From assembly GCF_014646335.1 (NCBI RefSeq), contig NZ_BMNG01000004.1:212276-276275 (forward strand): a DNA stretch of 64,000 nt, given 5' to 3'. The position numbers were made by a program, and so were the translations under genes. The stretch is from Streptomyces lasiicapitis. Lineage in GTDB: Bacteria > Actinomycetota > Actinomycetes > Streptomycetales > Streptomycetaceae. Shown here in pieces: positions 33,339-41,047 of the stretch; within the stretch, counting starts at the first letter, position 1; each line of letters opens with the position of its first letter. The notes under the pieces were generated by a model. That model had not been told where the DNA came from. It made no database searches and was given only the letters and a program-made list of their open reading frames with translations.

Positions 33339-35522
33339 TCAGTACCCCGCCATCTCGGTGAGCTTCGCGGCGACCTCCGGCTCGCCCGCGAGGGCCGCGC
33401 GCTCCAGGGCCGCGCTGATGCTGGGGGAGGCCTCGCCGCCGGTGAGGCGCTGCACGGGATGGTCGAGCCAGTCGAAGAAGCGGCGCTGGATCTCGTCCGC
33501 GAGCCAGCCCCCGTACGACGTGCCCGCGGCACCCTGCTCGGCGATGAGCACGGTGCCGGTCTTGCGTACGCTCTCGCCGACGGTGTCCCAGTCGAGGCTC
33601 GCCCGGTCGAGCCAGCGCAGGTCGACCACCTCCGCGTCCACGGCACCGGCCAGCGAGTCCACGGCACGCAGCACGCACCCCGTCATCGCCAGATAGCTGA
33701 GCACGGTCACCTGCGCGCCCACGCGCCGGACGGCGGCCCTGCCGACGGGCACGCAGTAGTCCCAGTCGTCGACGGGCGCGGGACCCCGGGCCCCGTACAG
33801 GTCGACGTGTTCGAGGACCACCACCGGGTCCTGGCAGCGCAGCGCGCTGTTCATCATGCCGACGTAGTCGAAGGGCGTGGAGGGCGCGGCGACGCGCCAG
33901 CCGGGGGCGGTGGCGAGGATGCCCGCCGGGTCCATGGAGTGCTGGGAGCCGTACCCGGTGCCGGTGGCGACCTTGCTGCGCAGGACCAGGGGCACGGCCG
34001 CGGTGCCGCCGAACATGTGCCGGACCTTGCCGATCTGGTTGAAGAGCTGGTCCGCCGCGACCCACATGAAGTCCGCGTACATGAACTCGACGACGGGCTT
34101 GAAGCGCCCGTCGAGCGCGATGCCGCCCGCGGCGCCGCTGAAGGCGTTCTCGCAGATGGGGGTCCCGAGGACCCGGTCGGGGAACGCCTCCTTGAGGCCG
34201 CGCGTCGCGCCGTTCGTGCCTCCTTTGAGGCGGTGCACGTCCTCGCCGAGCACCACGACGGACGCGTCGTCACGCATGCGGCGGGCCATGACCGTGGCGA
34301 CCGCGTCGACGAACCGCGTCTCGGCGAGGGCGCCGGTGAACGTGCCGGCCTCCGCGTACCGCGCGCCCTCGAACTCCGACAGGTCCCCGCGCACGCCCAC
34401 GTCGGCGAAGGACGCGGCGGGCCACTCGGCGGGCCGTATGCGCCGCTTCCCCGCGCGGCCCCCGGGCACCGGCTCCAGGAGCGTGTCGCCGAGCTCCGCC
34501 ATCAGCGCGGCGGCGCGCGCACCGCACTCCTTCAACTCCTCGCCGCCGAAAAGGCCGCGCCGCTCAAGGTGCCCCGCCACCCGCGCGATCGGATCCCGCT
34601 CCCGCCACCCCCGCTCCTCCTCCTTGCTCCGGTAGCCGAAGGCGCTCCCCGGGAAGGCGCCGTTCTGGTGGAAGTAGCGGTACACGTCCGCCTCGATGAG
34701 CGTCGGACCGAGCCCGGCCCGCATGTGGTCGAGGGCCGCACGCATCGTGAGCCGCACCGCGAGCGGATCCATGCCGTCCACTTTCCAGCTGGGAATGCCG
34801 AAGCCGGGCCCGCGCGCGGACAGGCGCGGCTCGCCGGTGGCCTCCTCGACCGAGGTGGACACCGCGTACCGGTTGTTCTCGACGAAGAAGCAGAGGGGCA
34901 GTCGCCAGGCCGCCGAGAGATTGAAAGTCTCCAGCGTGGAGCCGATGTTGACCGCCCCGTCGCCGAAGTACGTCACCGCCACCGCGTCCGTCCCCGCCTG
35001 CCGGTGCGCCCACGCGGAGCCCGCCGCGACCGGCACGCCGCCGCCGACGATGGCGTTGGTGCCGATCGCCCCCGCCTCCGCCCAGCGCAGATGCATCGAC
35101 CCGCCGCGCCCGTGGCTGAAGCCCCGGTCGAGTCCGCAGATCTCGGCGAGGGTGCGAAGGAGCAGCGTCCGTACGTCCGCGGAGACCTCCGCGCGCGGAT
35201 CGATGCCCTTGGGTTCGAGGTGGCCGAGAGTCTTGGCCAGGAACTGATGATGCCCCCGATGCGAGCCGTTCACCGTGTCCTGGCTGGTCAGAGGCAGCAC
35301 GGAGCCGACGGCGCCGCCCTCCTGGCCGATGCTGGAGTGGGCCGGGCCGTGCACGAGTCCGGCTCCGGCCAGTTCGAGGACGTACTCCTCGAAGGCGCGG
35401 ATGAGAAGCAGCTGCCCGTACATGGCGGTGAGCAGGGCCGGTTCGGCCGCGTCCCAGTCGGCGTCGGTCGTCGTGATCTCGGTCCAGGGTGCCGTCTGTT
35501 CCAGGCGGCGCTGAGCGGTCAT
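33339..35522 (-). CDS. Fused E1 alpha-beta subunit of a thiamine-diphosphate 2-oxoacid dehydrogenase
   Basis: A 727-residue protein from ATG 35522. The alpha half (about 1-335) has GLDRGFSHGRGGSMHL and the ThDP motif GDGAVNIG...FFVENN (187-217). The beta half (about 400-727) has VVVLGEDVHRLKGGTNGATR, TPICENAFSGAAGGIALDGR with the catalytic Glu, and a C-terminal transketolase-like domain (VVDLRWLDRASLDWDTV). E1 alpha and beta are usually separate genes in this class; the closest functional relatives are acetoin, pyruvate and branched-chain E1. A LacI-type operator overlaps the promoter/leader 9-22 bp upstream. The E2-like gene follows one base later. Confidence 0.9.
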   Translation of the reverse strand: MTAQRRLEQTAPWTEITTTDADWDAAEPALLTAMYGQLLLIRAFEEYVLELAGAGLVHGPAHSSIGQEGGAVGSVLPLTSQDTVNGSHRGHHQFLAKTLGHLEPKGIDPRAEVSADVRTLLLRTLAEICGLDRGFSHGRGGSMHLRWAEAGAIGTNAIVGGGVPVAAGSAWAHRQAGTDAVAVTYFGDGAVNIGSTLETFNLSAAWRLPLCFFVENNRYAVSTSVEEATGEPRLSARGPGFGIPSWKVDGMDPLAVRLTMRAALDHMRAGLGPTLIEADVYRYFHQNGAFPGSAFGYRSKEEERGWRERDPIARVAGHLERRGLFGGEELKECGARAAALMAELGDTLLEPVPGGRAGKRRIRPAEWPAASFADVGVRGDLSEFEGARYAEAGTFTGALAETRFVDAVATVMARRMRDDASVVVLGEDVHRLKGGTNGATRGLKEAFPDRVLGTPICENAFSGAAGGIALDGRFKPVVEFMYADFMWVAADQLFNQIGKVRHMFGGTAAVPLVLRSKVATGTGYGSQHSMDPAGILATAPGWRVAAPSTPFDYVGMMNSALRCQDPVVVLEHVDLYGARGPAPVDDWDYCVPVGRAAVRRVGAQVTVLSYLAMTGCVLRAVDSLAGAVDAEVVDLRWLDRASLDWDTVGESVRKTGTVLIAEQGAAGTSYGGWLADEIQRRFFDWLDHPVQRLTGGEASPSISAALERAALAGEPEVAAKLTEMAGY

Positions 35523-35530
35523 GGCATTCT

Positions 35531-35544
35531 CCACAGTCGATTGC
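35531..35544 (-). promoter_or_regulatory. LacI-type operator upstream of E1 gene
   Basis: Minus strand reads GCAATCGACTGTGG, 13 of 14 identical to the two copies at 39923-39936 and 39989-40002. It lies between the divergent VOC and E1 genes and sits just upstream of the E1 Shine-Dalgarno (GGAGA). The near-palindromic core with central CG fits LacI-family recognition. Confidence 0.65.
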
Positions 35545-35636
35545 GGTGAGCGGGGTCCTTCGATCAACGTGACGTTCGGCAGCGGGAGTTGAGCGCCCGG
35601 CCAGAGCTTTCGCGAGTGTCTTGAGGAGCGTGCGAG

Positions 35637-36140
35637 ATGAGCGACGGGATCCCGGGCCTCGCCCGGCTGGACCACATCGGCTTCACCGTCCCCGACCTCG
35701 ACGAGGCCCGGGAGTTCCTCGTCGGTGTCCTGGGGTGCGAGTACCTGTACTCGCTCGGGCCGTTCCACGACGACGAGGGCGACTGGATGAGCCGACACCT
35801 GAACGTCCACCCGCGCGCCGTGATGCGGCGGCTGCACTTCTTCCGCTGCGGCGAACAGGCCGTCTTCGAGGTCTTCGCGTACGAGGCCCCGGACCGCCGT
35901 GGGACGGTGCCGCGCAACAGCGACGTGGGCGGCCACCACGTGGCTCTGTACGTCGACGACCTGGACGCCGCCGTCGCGTATCTGCACGGCAGGGGAGTGC
36001 GGGTGCTCGGCGAACCGACGGTCAGCCGGGGACCGAGCGAGGGCCAGCGCTGGGTCTACTTCCTCGCGCCGTGGGGCATGCAGTTCGAGCTGGTGTCGTA
36101 CCCGGGCGGGAAGGCGTTCTTCCGTGCCGGGGAGGGGTGA
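35637..36140 (+). CDS. VOC superfamily (glyoxalase/dioxygenase-like) protein
   Basis: A 167-residue protein from ATG 35637 with two betaalphabetabetabeta modules. LDHIGFTVPDLDEAREFLVG opens the first; GGHHVALYVDDLDAAVAYLH opens the second and contributes a His ligand; the end QFELVSYPGGKAF supplies the usual Glu. These fit a mononuclear metal site (His12/His100-like pattern plus Glu). Family members include glyoxalases, epimerases and extradiol dioxygenases. It diverges from the E1-E2 operon across a 114-bp region holding the LacI-type operator and converges on the aldehyde dehydrogenase gene, so it probably belongs to the same regulon. Confidence 0.8.
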   Translation: MSDGIPGLARLDHIGFTVPDLDEAREFLVGVLGCEYLYSLGPFHDDEGDWMSRHLNVHPRAVMRRLHFFRCGEQAVFEVFAYEAPDRRGTVPRNSDVGGHHVALYVDDLDAAVAYLHGRGVRVLGEPTVSRGPSEGQRWVYFLAPWGMQFELVSYPGGKAFFRAGEG

Positions 36141-36170
36141 ACGGGCGGGTGCGTGGGCAGGCGGGTCGGT

Positions 36171-37628
36171 TCACCAGTCGACGGCCACATACTTCGCCTC
36201 CAGGTAGTCGAGCAGGCCCTCGTGCCCGCCCTCCCGGCCGATGCCGCTCTGTTTGATCCCGCCGAAGGGTGCGGCCGGATCGCTCACCAGGCCCCGGTTC
36301 ACGCCGACCATGCCTGATTCGAGGCGCTCGCCGAGCCGCAGTCCGCGGGCGAGATCGCCGGTGTACACGTACGAAACCAGGCCCATGTCAGTGGAGTTGG
36401 CGCAGTCGACGGCCTCCTCCTCGGAGTCGAAGGCGACGATCGGGGCGACGGGACCGAAGAGTTCCTCGCGCAGGATGGGGTCGTCCGGGCGGATGTCCGA
36501 CAGGACGGTCGGCGGATAGAAGCAGCCTGCTCCGCCCGAATGGGCGCCACCCGTAAGGGCTTTGGCTCCTCGCTCCAGCGCTGCCCACACGAGGCGGTCC
36601 ACCTTGTCGACGGCCGCCGCGTTGATCAGCGGCCCCACCTCCGTGCCCGGAGCGGCTCCGGGGCCCACGGTCAGCGCGGACATCCGCGCGGCGAGGCGGC
36701 GGCCGAACTCCTCGGCGACCGGCGCCTGGACGTAGAACCGGTTGGCCGCGGTGCAGGCCGCACCGGCGTTCCGCATCTTCGCGACCAGGGCACCCTCGAC
36801 GGCGGCGTCCAGGTCGGCGTCCGCGAAGACCAGGAAGGGGGCATTGCCGCCCAGCTCCATCGAGACGTTGACGACGCGGTCCGCCGCCTCGCGCAGCAGC
36901 ACCCGGCCGACCTCGGTCGAGCCCGTGAAGGAGAGCTTGCGGACCCGCGGATCGTGCAGCAGCGCGGAGACGACCGTCCCCGAACGGCGCGCGGGCACCA
37001 CGTTGACGACGCCCGGCGGGACCCCGGCCTCTTCGAGCAGCGTGGCGACGTACAGAGCGGTGAGAGGCGTGTCACTGGCCGGTTTGAGTACCACCGTGCA
37101 GCCCGCCGCGAGCGCCGGGGCGATCTTGCGGGTGGCCATGGCGGCCGGGAAGTTCCACGGCGTCACGAGCACGCACACGCCGACGGGTTGGTGCCTCACG
37201 AGGATGTGGTGACCGCCGGACGGGGCGGTCGTCAGGGACCCGGTGGCGCGGACCGCCTCCTCGGCGTACCAGCGGAAGAACTCGGCGGCGTAGGCGACTT
37301 CGGCACGGGCGTCGGGCAGGGCCTTGCCGCTCTCGGCCGTGATGAGGTGGGCGAGTTCCTCTCCCTGATTCTTCATCAAGTCGAAGGCTTTGCACAGGAG
37401 TTCGGAGCGGGTGCGGGGTGGCGTCGCTGCCCAGCGGTCGGCCGCTTCGTACGCCGCGTCCACTGCCCGCAGCGCGTCGTCGACGCCCGCGTCGGCGACC
37501 TCGGCGATGGCGGCGCCGGTGGCGGGGTCGTGCACGGGGAAGCGGCTTCCGTCGGCGGCCGGGGCGGGGCGGCCGGCTATGTGGAGGTCGGTGTGCGTGG
37601 GAATGGGGGTGGTCGTGGCGTTGTGCAT
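36171..37628 (-). CDS. Aldehyde dehydrogenase, succinate-semialdehyde dehydrogenase type
   Basis: A 485-residue NAD(P)-dependent ALDH from ATG 37628, with AAGGAGG at 5-nt spacing. Motifs: VTPWNFPAAMATRKIAPALA, KPASDTPLTALY, LSFTGSTEVGR, general base Glu258 in MELGGNAP, nucleophile Cys292 in GAACTAANRFYV, and the C-terminal GIKQSGIGREGGHEGLLDYL characteristic of GabD-like enzymes. It oxidises a short aldehyde (succinate semialdehyde or analogue) to the acid. It lies 16 bp after the M24-like gene in a three-gene operon (beta-hydroxyacid dehydrogenase, M24-like, ALDH). Confidence 0.9.
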   Translation of the reverse strand: MHNATTTPIPTHTDLHIAGRPAPAADGSRFPVHDPATGAAIAEVADAGVDDALRAVDAAYEAADRWAATPPRTRSELLCKAFDLMKNQGEELAHLITAESGKALPDARAEVAYAAEFFRWYAEEAVRATGSLTTAPSGGHHILVRHQPVGVCVLVTPWNFPAAMATRKIAPALAAGCTVVLKPASDTPLTALYVATLLEEAGVPPGVVNVVPARRSGTVVSALLHDPRVRKLSFTGSTEVGRVLLREAADRVVNVSMELGGNAPFLVFADADLDAAVEGALVAKMRNAGAACTAANRFYVQAPVAEEFGRRLAARMSALTVGPGAAPGTEVGPLINAAAVDKVDRLVWAALERGAKALTGGAHSGGAGCFYPPTVLSDIRPDDPILREELFGPVAPIVAFDSEEEAVDCANSTDMGLVSYVYTGDLARGLRLGERLESGMVGVNRGLVSDPAAPFGGIKQSGIGREGGHEGLLDYLEAKYVAVDW

Positions 37629-37644
37629 GGGGCCTCCTTCTGGG

Positions 37645-38883
37645 TCAGTACGCGTTGGCGACCACGAGGTCGTCCGCCGGGAACAGCGTCAGGACGCGCG
37701 CCCCGTCCTCCGTGACCACGACCTCCTCCTCGATGCGCGCCGCGGAGAAGCCGTCGTCGGCCGGGCAGTATGTCTCCAGCGCGAAGACCATGCCGGGCTT
37801 CAGCTCCAGCGGCTCGCGCGGGCTGTTGAGTCGCGAGATCACCGGCCGCTCGTGCAGGCCGAGGCCGAGCCCGTGCCCGAACTGCAGCCCGAACGCGGCC
37901 ATTTCGTCCTCGAAGCCGAACTCCGTCGCCGCCGGCCAGAGCCGCGCGATCTCATCGGTGCCGACGCCCGGCTTCACGGCCGCGATCGCACGGTCCATCC
38001 ACTCGCGCGCACGGGCGTAGGCGTCGCGCTGCGAGGCCGTGGAGGTGCCCACCGCGAACGTGCGGTAGTAGCAGGTCCGATAGCCGTTGTAGGAGTGGAT
38101 GATGTCGAAGAAGGCCTGGTCGCCGGGGCGTATGAGGCGGTCGGAGAAATTGTGCGGATGAGGGTTGCAGCGTTCGCCGCTGACCGCGTTGACCGCCTCG
38201 ACCTGGTCCGAACCCCTCGCGTACAGACGCTGGTTGACCAGCGCGACGATCTCGTTCTCACGCACGCCGGGCTTGAGCGCCTCCACCACGTCCTGGTAGA
38301 CGCCGTCCACCATGGCCGCGGCCTGGGTGAGCAGAGTGATCTCGTCGGGCGACTTGATCTCCCGTGCGTCGAGCATGTGCTGCTGGGCATCGGTGACGCG
38401 CAGCCCTTGTCGTTCCATCTCGAAGAGGAAGGGCGGCTCGACGAGGTCCACGCCCACCGGCTCCCCGGCCAGGCCCGCGTCCTCCAGGAGCCCCTTGATC
38501 TCCCGCACGGCGGCGCGCATCAGCCCGGCGCTCGGGGCGATGGCGCCGCGCAGGCCCAGCATGCCGGCGTGGCAGTGGTCCGGGGCGAGCCAGGGGCTGT
38601 GCAGGCGGTGATGGCGGGCGGCGGACCCGAAGTCCCACAGGCGCGGTTCGCCGCCGCGGGTCAGAAGGGCGTACCGCGTCATCTTGTCCCCGAGGGCTCC
38701 GCCGATCCAAGTCGACGTCGTATAGCGGATGTTGTAGAAGTCGAAGAGGAGGAACGCGCCGCAGCCGGAGGCGTCGAGTGCCGCTCGGGCGCGGCCGAGG
38801 CGGTGGCGGCGCAGGCGGTCGAAGTCGACGCGTTGTTCGTAGTCGACGCTCATGTGGCCGGGGGCGGCGAGGGGGGCGGTCAT
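37645..38883 (-). CDS. M24 (pita-bread fold) protein with substituted metal ligand
   Basis: A 412-residue protein starting in an ATGA overlap with the upstream dehydrogenase gene. The N-terminal creatinase-like domain (LLFDFYNIRYTTSTWIGGAL) and C-terminal M24 domain are complete. Of the five metal ligands of M24 peptidases, Asp260 (FFDIIHSYNGY), His337 (FGHGLGLGLHE), Glu370 (GMVFALE) and Glu385 (ARIEEE) are present. The second Asp, expected 11 residues after Asp260, is Cys271 (YRTCYYRTF). Ordinary Xaa-Pro peptidase activity is doubtful. Non-peptidase M24 relatives include creatinase and the DMSP lyase DddP, to which the N-terminal region looks similar. The context suggests a small-molecule lyase or hydrolase. 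Confidence 0.8.
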   Translation of the reverse strand: MTAPLAAPGHMSVDYEQRVDFDRLRRHRLGRARAALDASGCGAFLLFDFYNIRYTTSTWIGGALGDKMTRYALLTRGGEPRLWDFGSAARHHRLHSPWLAPDHCHAGMLGLRGAIAPSAGLMRAAVREIKGLLEDAGLAGEPVGVDLVEPPFLFEMERQGLRVTDAQQHMLDAREIKSPDEITLLTQAAAMVDGVYQDVVEALKPGVRENEIVALVNQRLYARGSDQVEAVNAVSGERCNPHPHNFSDRLIRPGDQAFFDIIHSYNGYRTCYYRTFAVGTSTASQRDAYARAREWMDRAIAAVKPGVGTDEIARLWPAATEFGFEDEMAAFGLQFGHGLGLGLHERPVISRLNSPREPLELKPGMVFALETYCPADDGFSAARIEEEVVVTEDGARVLTLFPADDLVVANAY

Positions 38884-39890
38884 GCGTCGGCGCTCGCGCT
38901 CGTGCCGGTGCTGGTGCCAGTGTCGGAGCCGGTGCCGGTGCCGGTGTCCGTGTCCGAAAGGCCGTCGTCGACCGCACCTGTCTCCGGCTTGATCTCCAGA
39001 CCCGAGGCTGCTGCCTGAAGATCAAGAAGTACGGAGAAGTCCTCCGCCTCCCGGCCGGAACTCACACACGCCTGCACGAGCTGTGCGGTCGCCGAAGCGA
39101 GCGGCAGCGGCACGCCAAGATCGCGCCCCGCCGTCAGCCCCAGGTCGAAGTCCTTGCGCAGGAGCACCGGCGTGAACGTCGGCGTGTAGTCAAGGCGTAC
39201 AAGCGCCGGAGTCTTGTACCTGGTGAACGCCGAGCCGAGCACGCTGTCGTTGAGGAACTCCAGGTAGGCGCGGCGCGAGACGCCGCCCTTCTCGGCGAGC
39301 ACCGCCGTCTCGGCGAGCGCCTGGGCGAGGATGCCGAGCACCAGATTGTGCGCGACCTTCACCAGGCGCGCGCCCTCGCCCTCCCCGGCGTACGTCACGG
39401 AGCGCCCGATCAGCCCGAGCAGTGGGGCCACTTGACGGTACGTCGCCTCGGGACCGGACGCGACGAGGCTGAGGCGGCCCGCCTCGACCACCTTCGCGTT
39501 GCCGCTGACCGGCGCGGCCAGGAACGCGGTGCCGCGTTCCGCGCAGGCCGCCCGCAGCGTCGCCGACGCCTCGGGGGAGACGGTGGAACAGTCCACGACG
39601 GTGCCGGGCGCCCGACCGGGTTCGGTGAGGAGTCCGCCGTCGCCCAACAGGACCTGGTCCAGGACGTGTTCGGTGGAGACCATGGTGAAGACCACGTCGC
39701 GGCCGCGGAGTTCGGCGACCGAGTCGACGACGGTCGCCCCGTGCTCGGTGAGTGGCGCGGCCCGCGCGGCCGTGCGGTTCCAGACGGCCAGGTCCACGCC
39801 CGCCCCGGCCAGTCGGCGGGCCATGGCGAAGCCCATGCGGCCGGTGCCGATCCAGCCCGCGGTGGGGCGCGCTGCTGCGATGGTGTCCAC
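38880..39890 (-). CDS. Beta-hydroxyacid dehydrogenase (3-hydroxyisobutyrate dehydrogenase family)
   Basis: A 336-residue protein from GTG 39890, preceded by GGGAG at 6-nt spacing; the earlier in-frame start at 39926 is less likely. N-terminal dinucleotide motif GWIGTGRMG (13-20), substrate-binding APVSGNAKVVEAGRL, and catalytic Lys178/Asn182 in ARLVKVAHNLV are intact. Family enzymes interconvert 3-hydroxyacids and semialdehydes (3-hydroxyisobutyrate, tartronate semialdehyde and others). The C-terminal ~24 residues are a Thr/Gly/Asp/Ser low-complexity tail encoded by near-repeats. It is the first gene of the operon with the M24-like and ALDH genes, and the ALDH could consume its semialdehyde product. 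Confidence 0.88.
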   Translation of the reverse strand: MDTIAAARPTAGWIGTGRMGFAMARRLAGAGVDLAVWNRTAARAAPLTEHGATVVDSVAELRGRDVVFTMVSTEHVLDQVLLGDGGLLTEPGRAPGTVVDCSTVSPEASATLRAACAERGTAFLAAPVSGNAKVVEAGRLSLVASGPEATYRQVAPLLGLIGRSVTYAGEGEGARLVKVAHNLVLGILAQALAETAVLAEKGGVSRRAYLEFLNDSVLGSAFTRYKTPALVRLDYTPTFTPVLLRKDFDLGLTAGRDLGVPLPLASATAQLVQACVSSGREAEDFSVLLDLQAAASGLEIKPETGAVDDGLSDTDTGTGTGSDTGTSTGTSASADA

Positions 39891-39922
39891 GGTCCACTCC
39901 CTTTTCCATGTCATCGACCGGA

Positions 39923-39936
39923 GCAATCGATTGTGG
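39923..39936 (+). promoter_or_regulatory. LacI-type operator 1 (dehydrogenase side)
   Basis: GCAATCGATTGTGG with a perfect 10-bp palindromic core CAATCGATTG (39924-39933), 33 bp upstream of the dehydrogenase GTG. It is an inverted copy of the site 68 bp away (centre to centre). Confidence 0.75.
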
Positions 39937-39988
39937 GAAGTTCAGCCTCATCTCGCCCCCTCCCCTTGTCACGGAGGAGTTGAACTCA

Positions 39989-40002
39989 CCACAATCGATT
40001 GC
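39989..40002 (-). promoter_or_regulatory. LacI-type operator 2 (SBP-like/LacI side)
   Basis: The minus strand reads GCAATCGATTGTGG, identical over 14 bases to operator 1 but in the opposite orientation. It lies 82 bp upstream of the ATG at 40085. Paired sites in a divergent promoter region fit autoregulation plus control of the dehydrogenase operon, possibly by looping. Confidence 0.75.
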
Positions 40003-40084
40003 ACACGTACGGACCCCGCCTTGGACTGGGGCGCCCATCCCAGCCCCTCCTTCTCCAGTCCTTCTCCAGAGTTCAGGAGCGCAG

Positions 40085-41047
40085 ATGCGCGATCGCTCTC
40101 TCACCGTCGGCGTCTTCAGCCCGTCCGTCCTGCTGCGCGTGGCGCGCGCGGCCGGACTGCTCGACCGGCACGGTCTGGCCGTCGTCGAAGTGCCCGTCAG
40201 CTCCTCGACGGACCAGTTCCGCGGCCTGTTCGACGGCGACCTCGACGCCGCGTTCACCAGCCCCGACAACGTCATCGCCTACCGCTTCGTCCGCGACAAC
40301 CCGCTCGGCCGCACCGGCGACGCCCGCATCCTCACGGCCCTCGACCGCGGACTCGGCCTCGCTGTGTACGCCAGGCCCGGCAGCACCGGCGCCGACACCC
40401 TGCACGGCACCGCGGTCGGCGTCGACGTACCCGATTCGGGGTTCGCCTTCGGCCTGTACGCCGTGCTGGAATCCCTGGGCCTGAAGGCACCCGTGATCGG
40501 GGTGCCCGCCGCCGGGACATCCGGCATCGGGGCGTCCGCCGGCGACGGCGACTACGAGATCCGCTCCCTCGGCGCGACCCCTCGCCGACTCACCGCACTC
40601 CTCGACGGCCGCTGCGCCGCGACCGTACTGGGCGCCGGCAGCGACCTGCGCGCGGAGGCCGCCGGAGCGGTGCGCCTGGCCGGGATCGCGGAGGTCTGCG
40701 GGCCCTACCTCGGTACCGTGCTCACGGCCGTGGGCCCGGTGCGCGCCCAGGCCGCCCACGCGCTGTCCTCCGCCCTGGCGCAGACCTCCCGCCTCATCGT
40801 GTCGCGGGTGCTCGACCCCCTCGTACTGCAAGAGACGCGGGCGGCCCTCGACCTGCCCGCCGATCTCGCCGCCCGGTACGCCGCCCGGCTCAGCGACCCC
40901 GCCGAGGGCCTGGTGCCCGACGGCGTCGCGGACCGGGCAGCCCTGGAGACCGTGCTTGGACTGCGCCTGCGCCACCGGCCGGGCAACGGCTCCCTCGGCA
41001 CCGCCCTGGACCCGGCCCGCGGCCTGCTGGACCCGCAGGCATGCTGA
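40085..41047 (+). CDS. Cytosolic substrate-binding-protein-like (NMT1-type fold) protein
   Basis: A 320-residue protein from ATG 40085 (AGGAGC upstream). It resembles periplasmic binding proteins of the NMT1/SsuA type (LTVGVFSPSVLLRVARAAGL, DLDAAFTSPDNVIAYRF, RLTALLDGRCAATVLGAGSD) but starts with MRDRSL and has no signal peptide, lipobox or membrane helix. No permease or ATPase is adjacent. It overlaps the LacI gene by 7 nt, so the two are co-translated. It could be a ligand sensor or carrier that assists the regulator, or an enzyme on this fold. Function unknown. Confidence 0.65.
   Translation: MRDRSLTVGVFSPSVLLRVARAAGLLDRHGLAVVEVPVSSSTDQFRGLFDGDLDAAFTSPDNVIAYRFVRDNPLGRTGDARILTALDRGLGLAVYARPGSTGADTLHGTAVGVDVPDSGFAFGLYAVLESLGLKAPVIGVPAAGTSGIGASAGDGDYEIRSLGATPRRLTALLDGRCAATVLGAGSDLRAEAAGAVRLAGIAEVCGPYLGTVLTAVGPVRAQAAHALSSALAQTSRLIVSRVLDPLVLQETRAALDLPADLAARYAARLSDPAEGLVPDGVADRAALETVLGLRLRHRPGNGSLGTALDPARGLLDPQAC

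Noticed and set aside
32493..35549. 1018-codon plus-strand frame opposite E1/E2 genes
   Set aside because: Arg/Pro/Ser-rich shadow without motifs; the minus strand encodes intact E1 and E2 domains.
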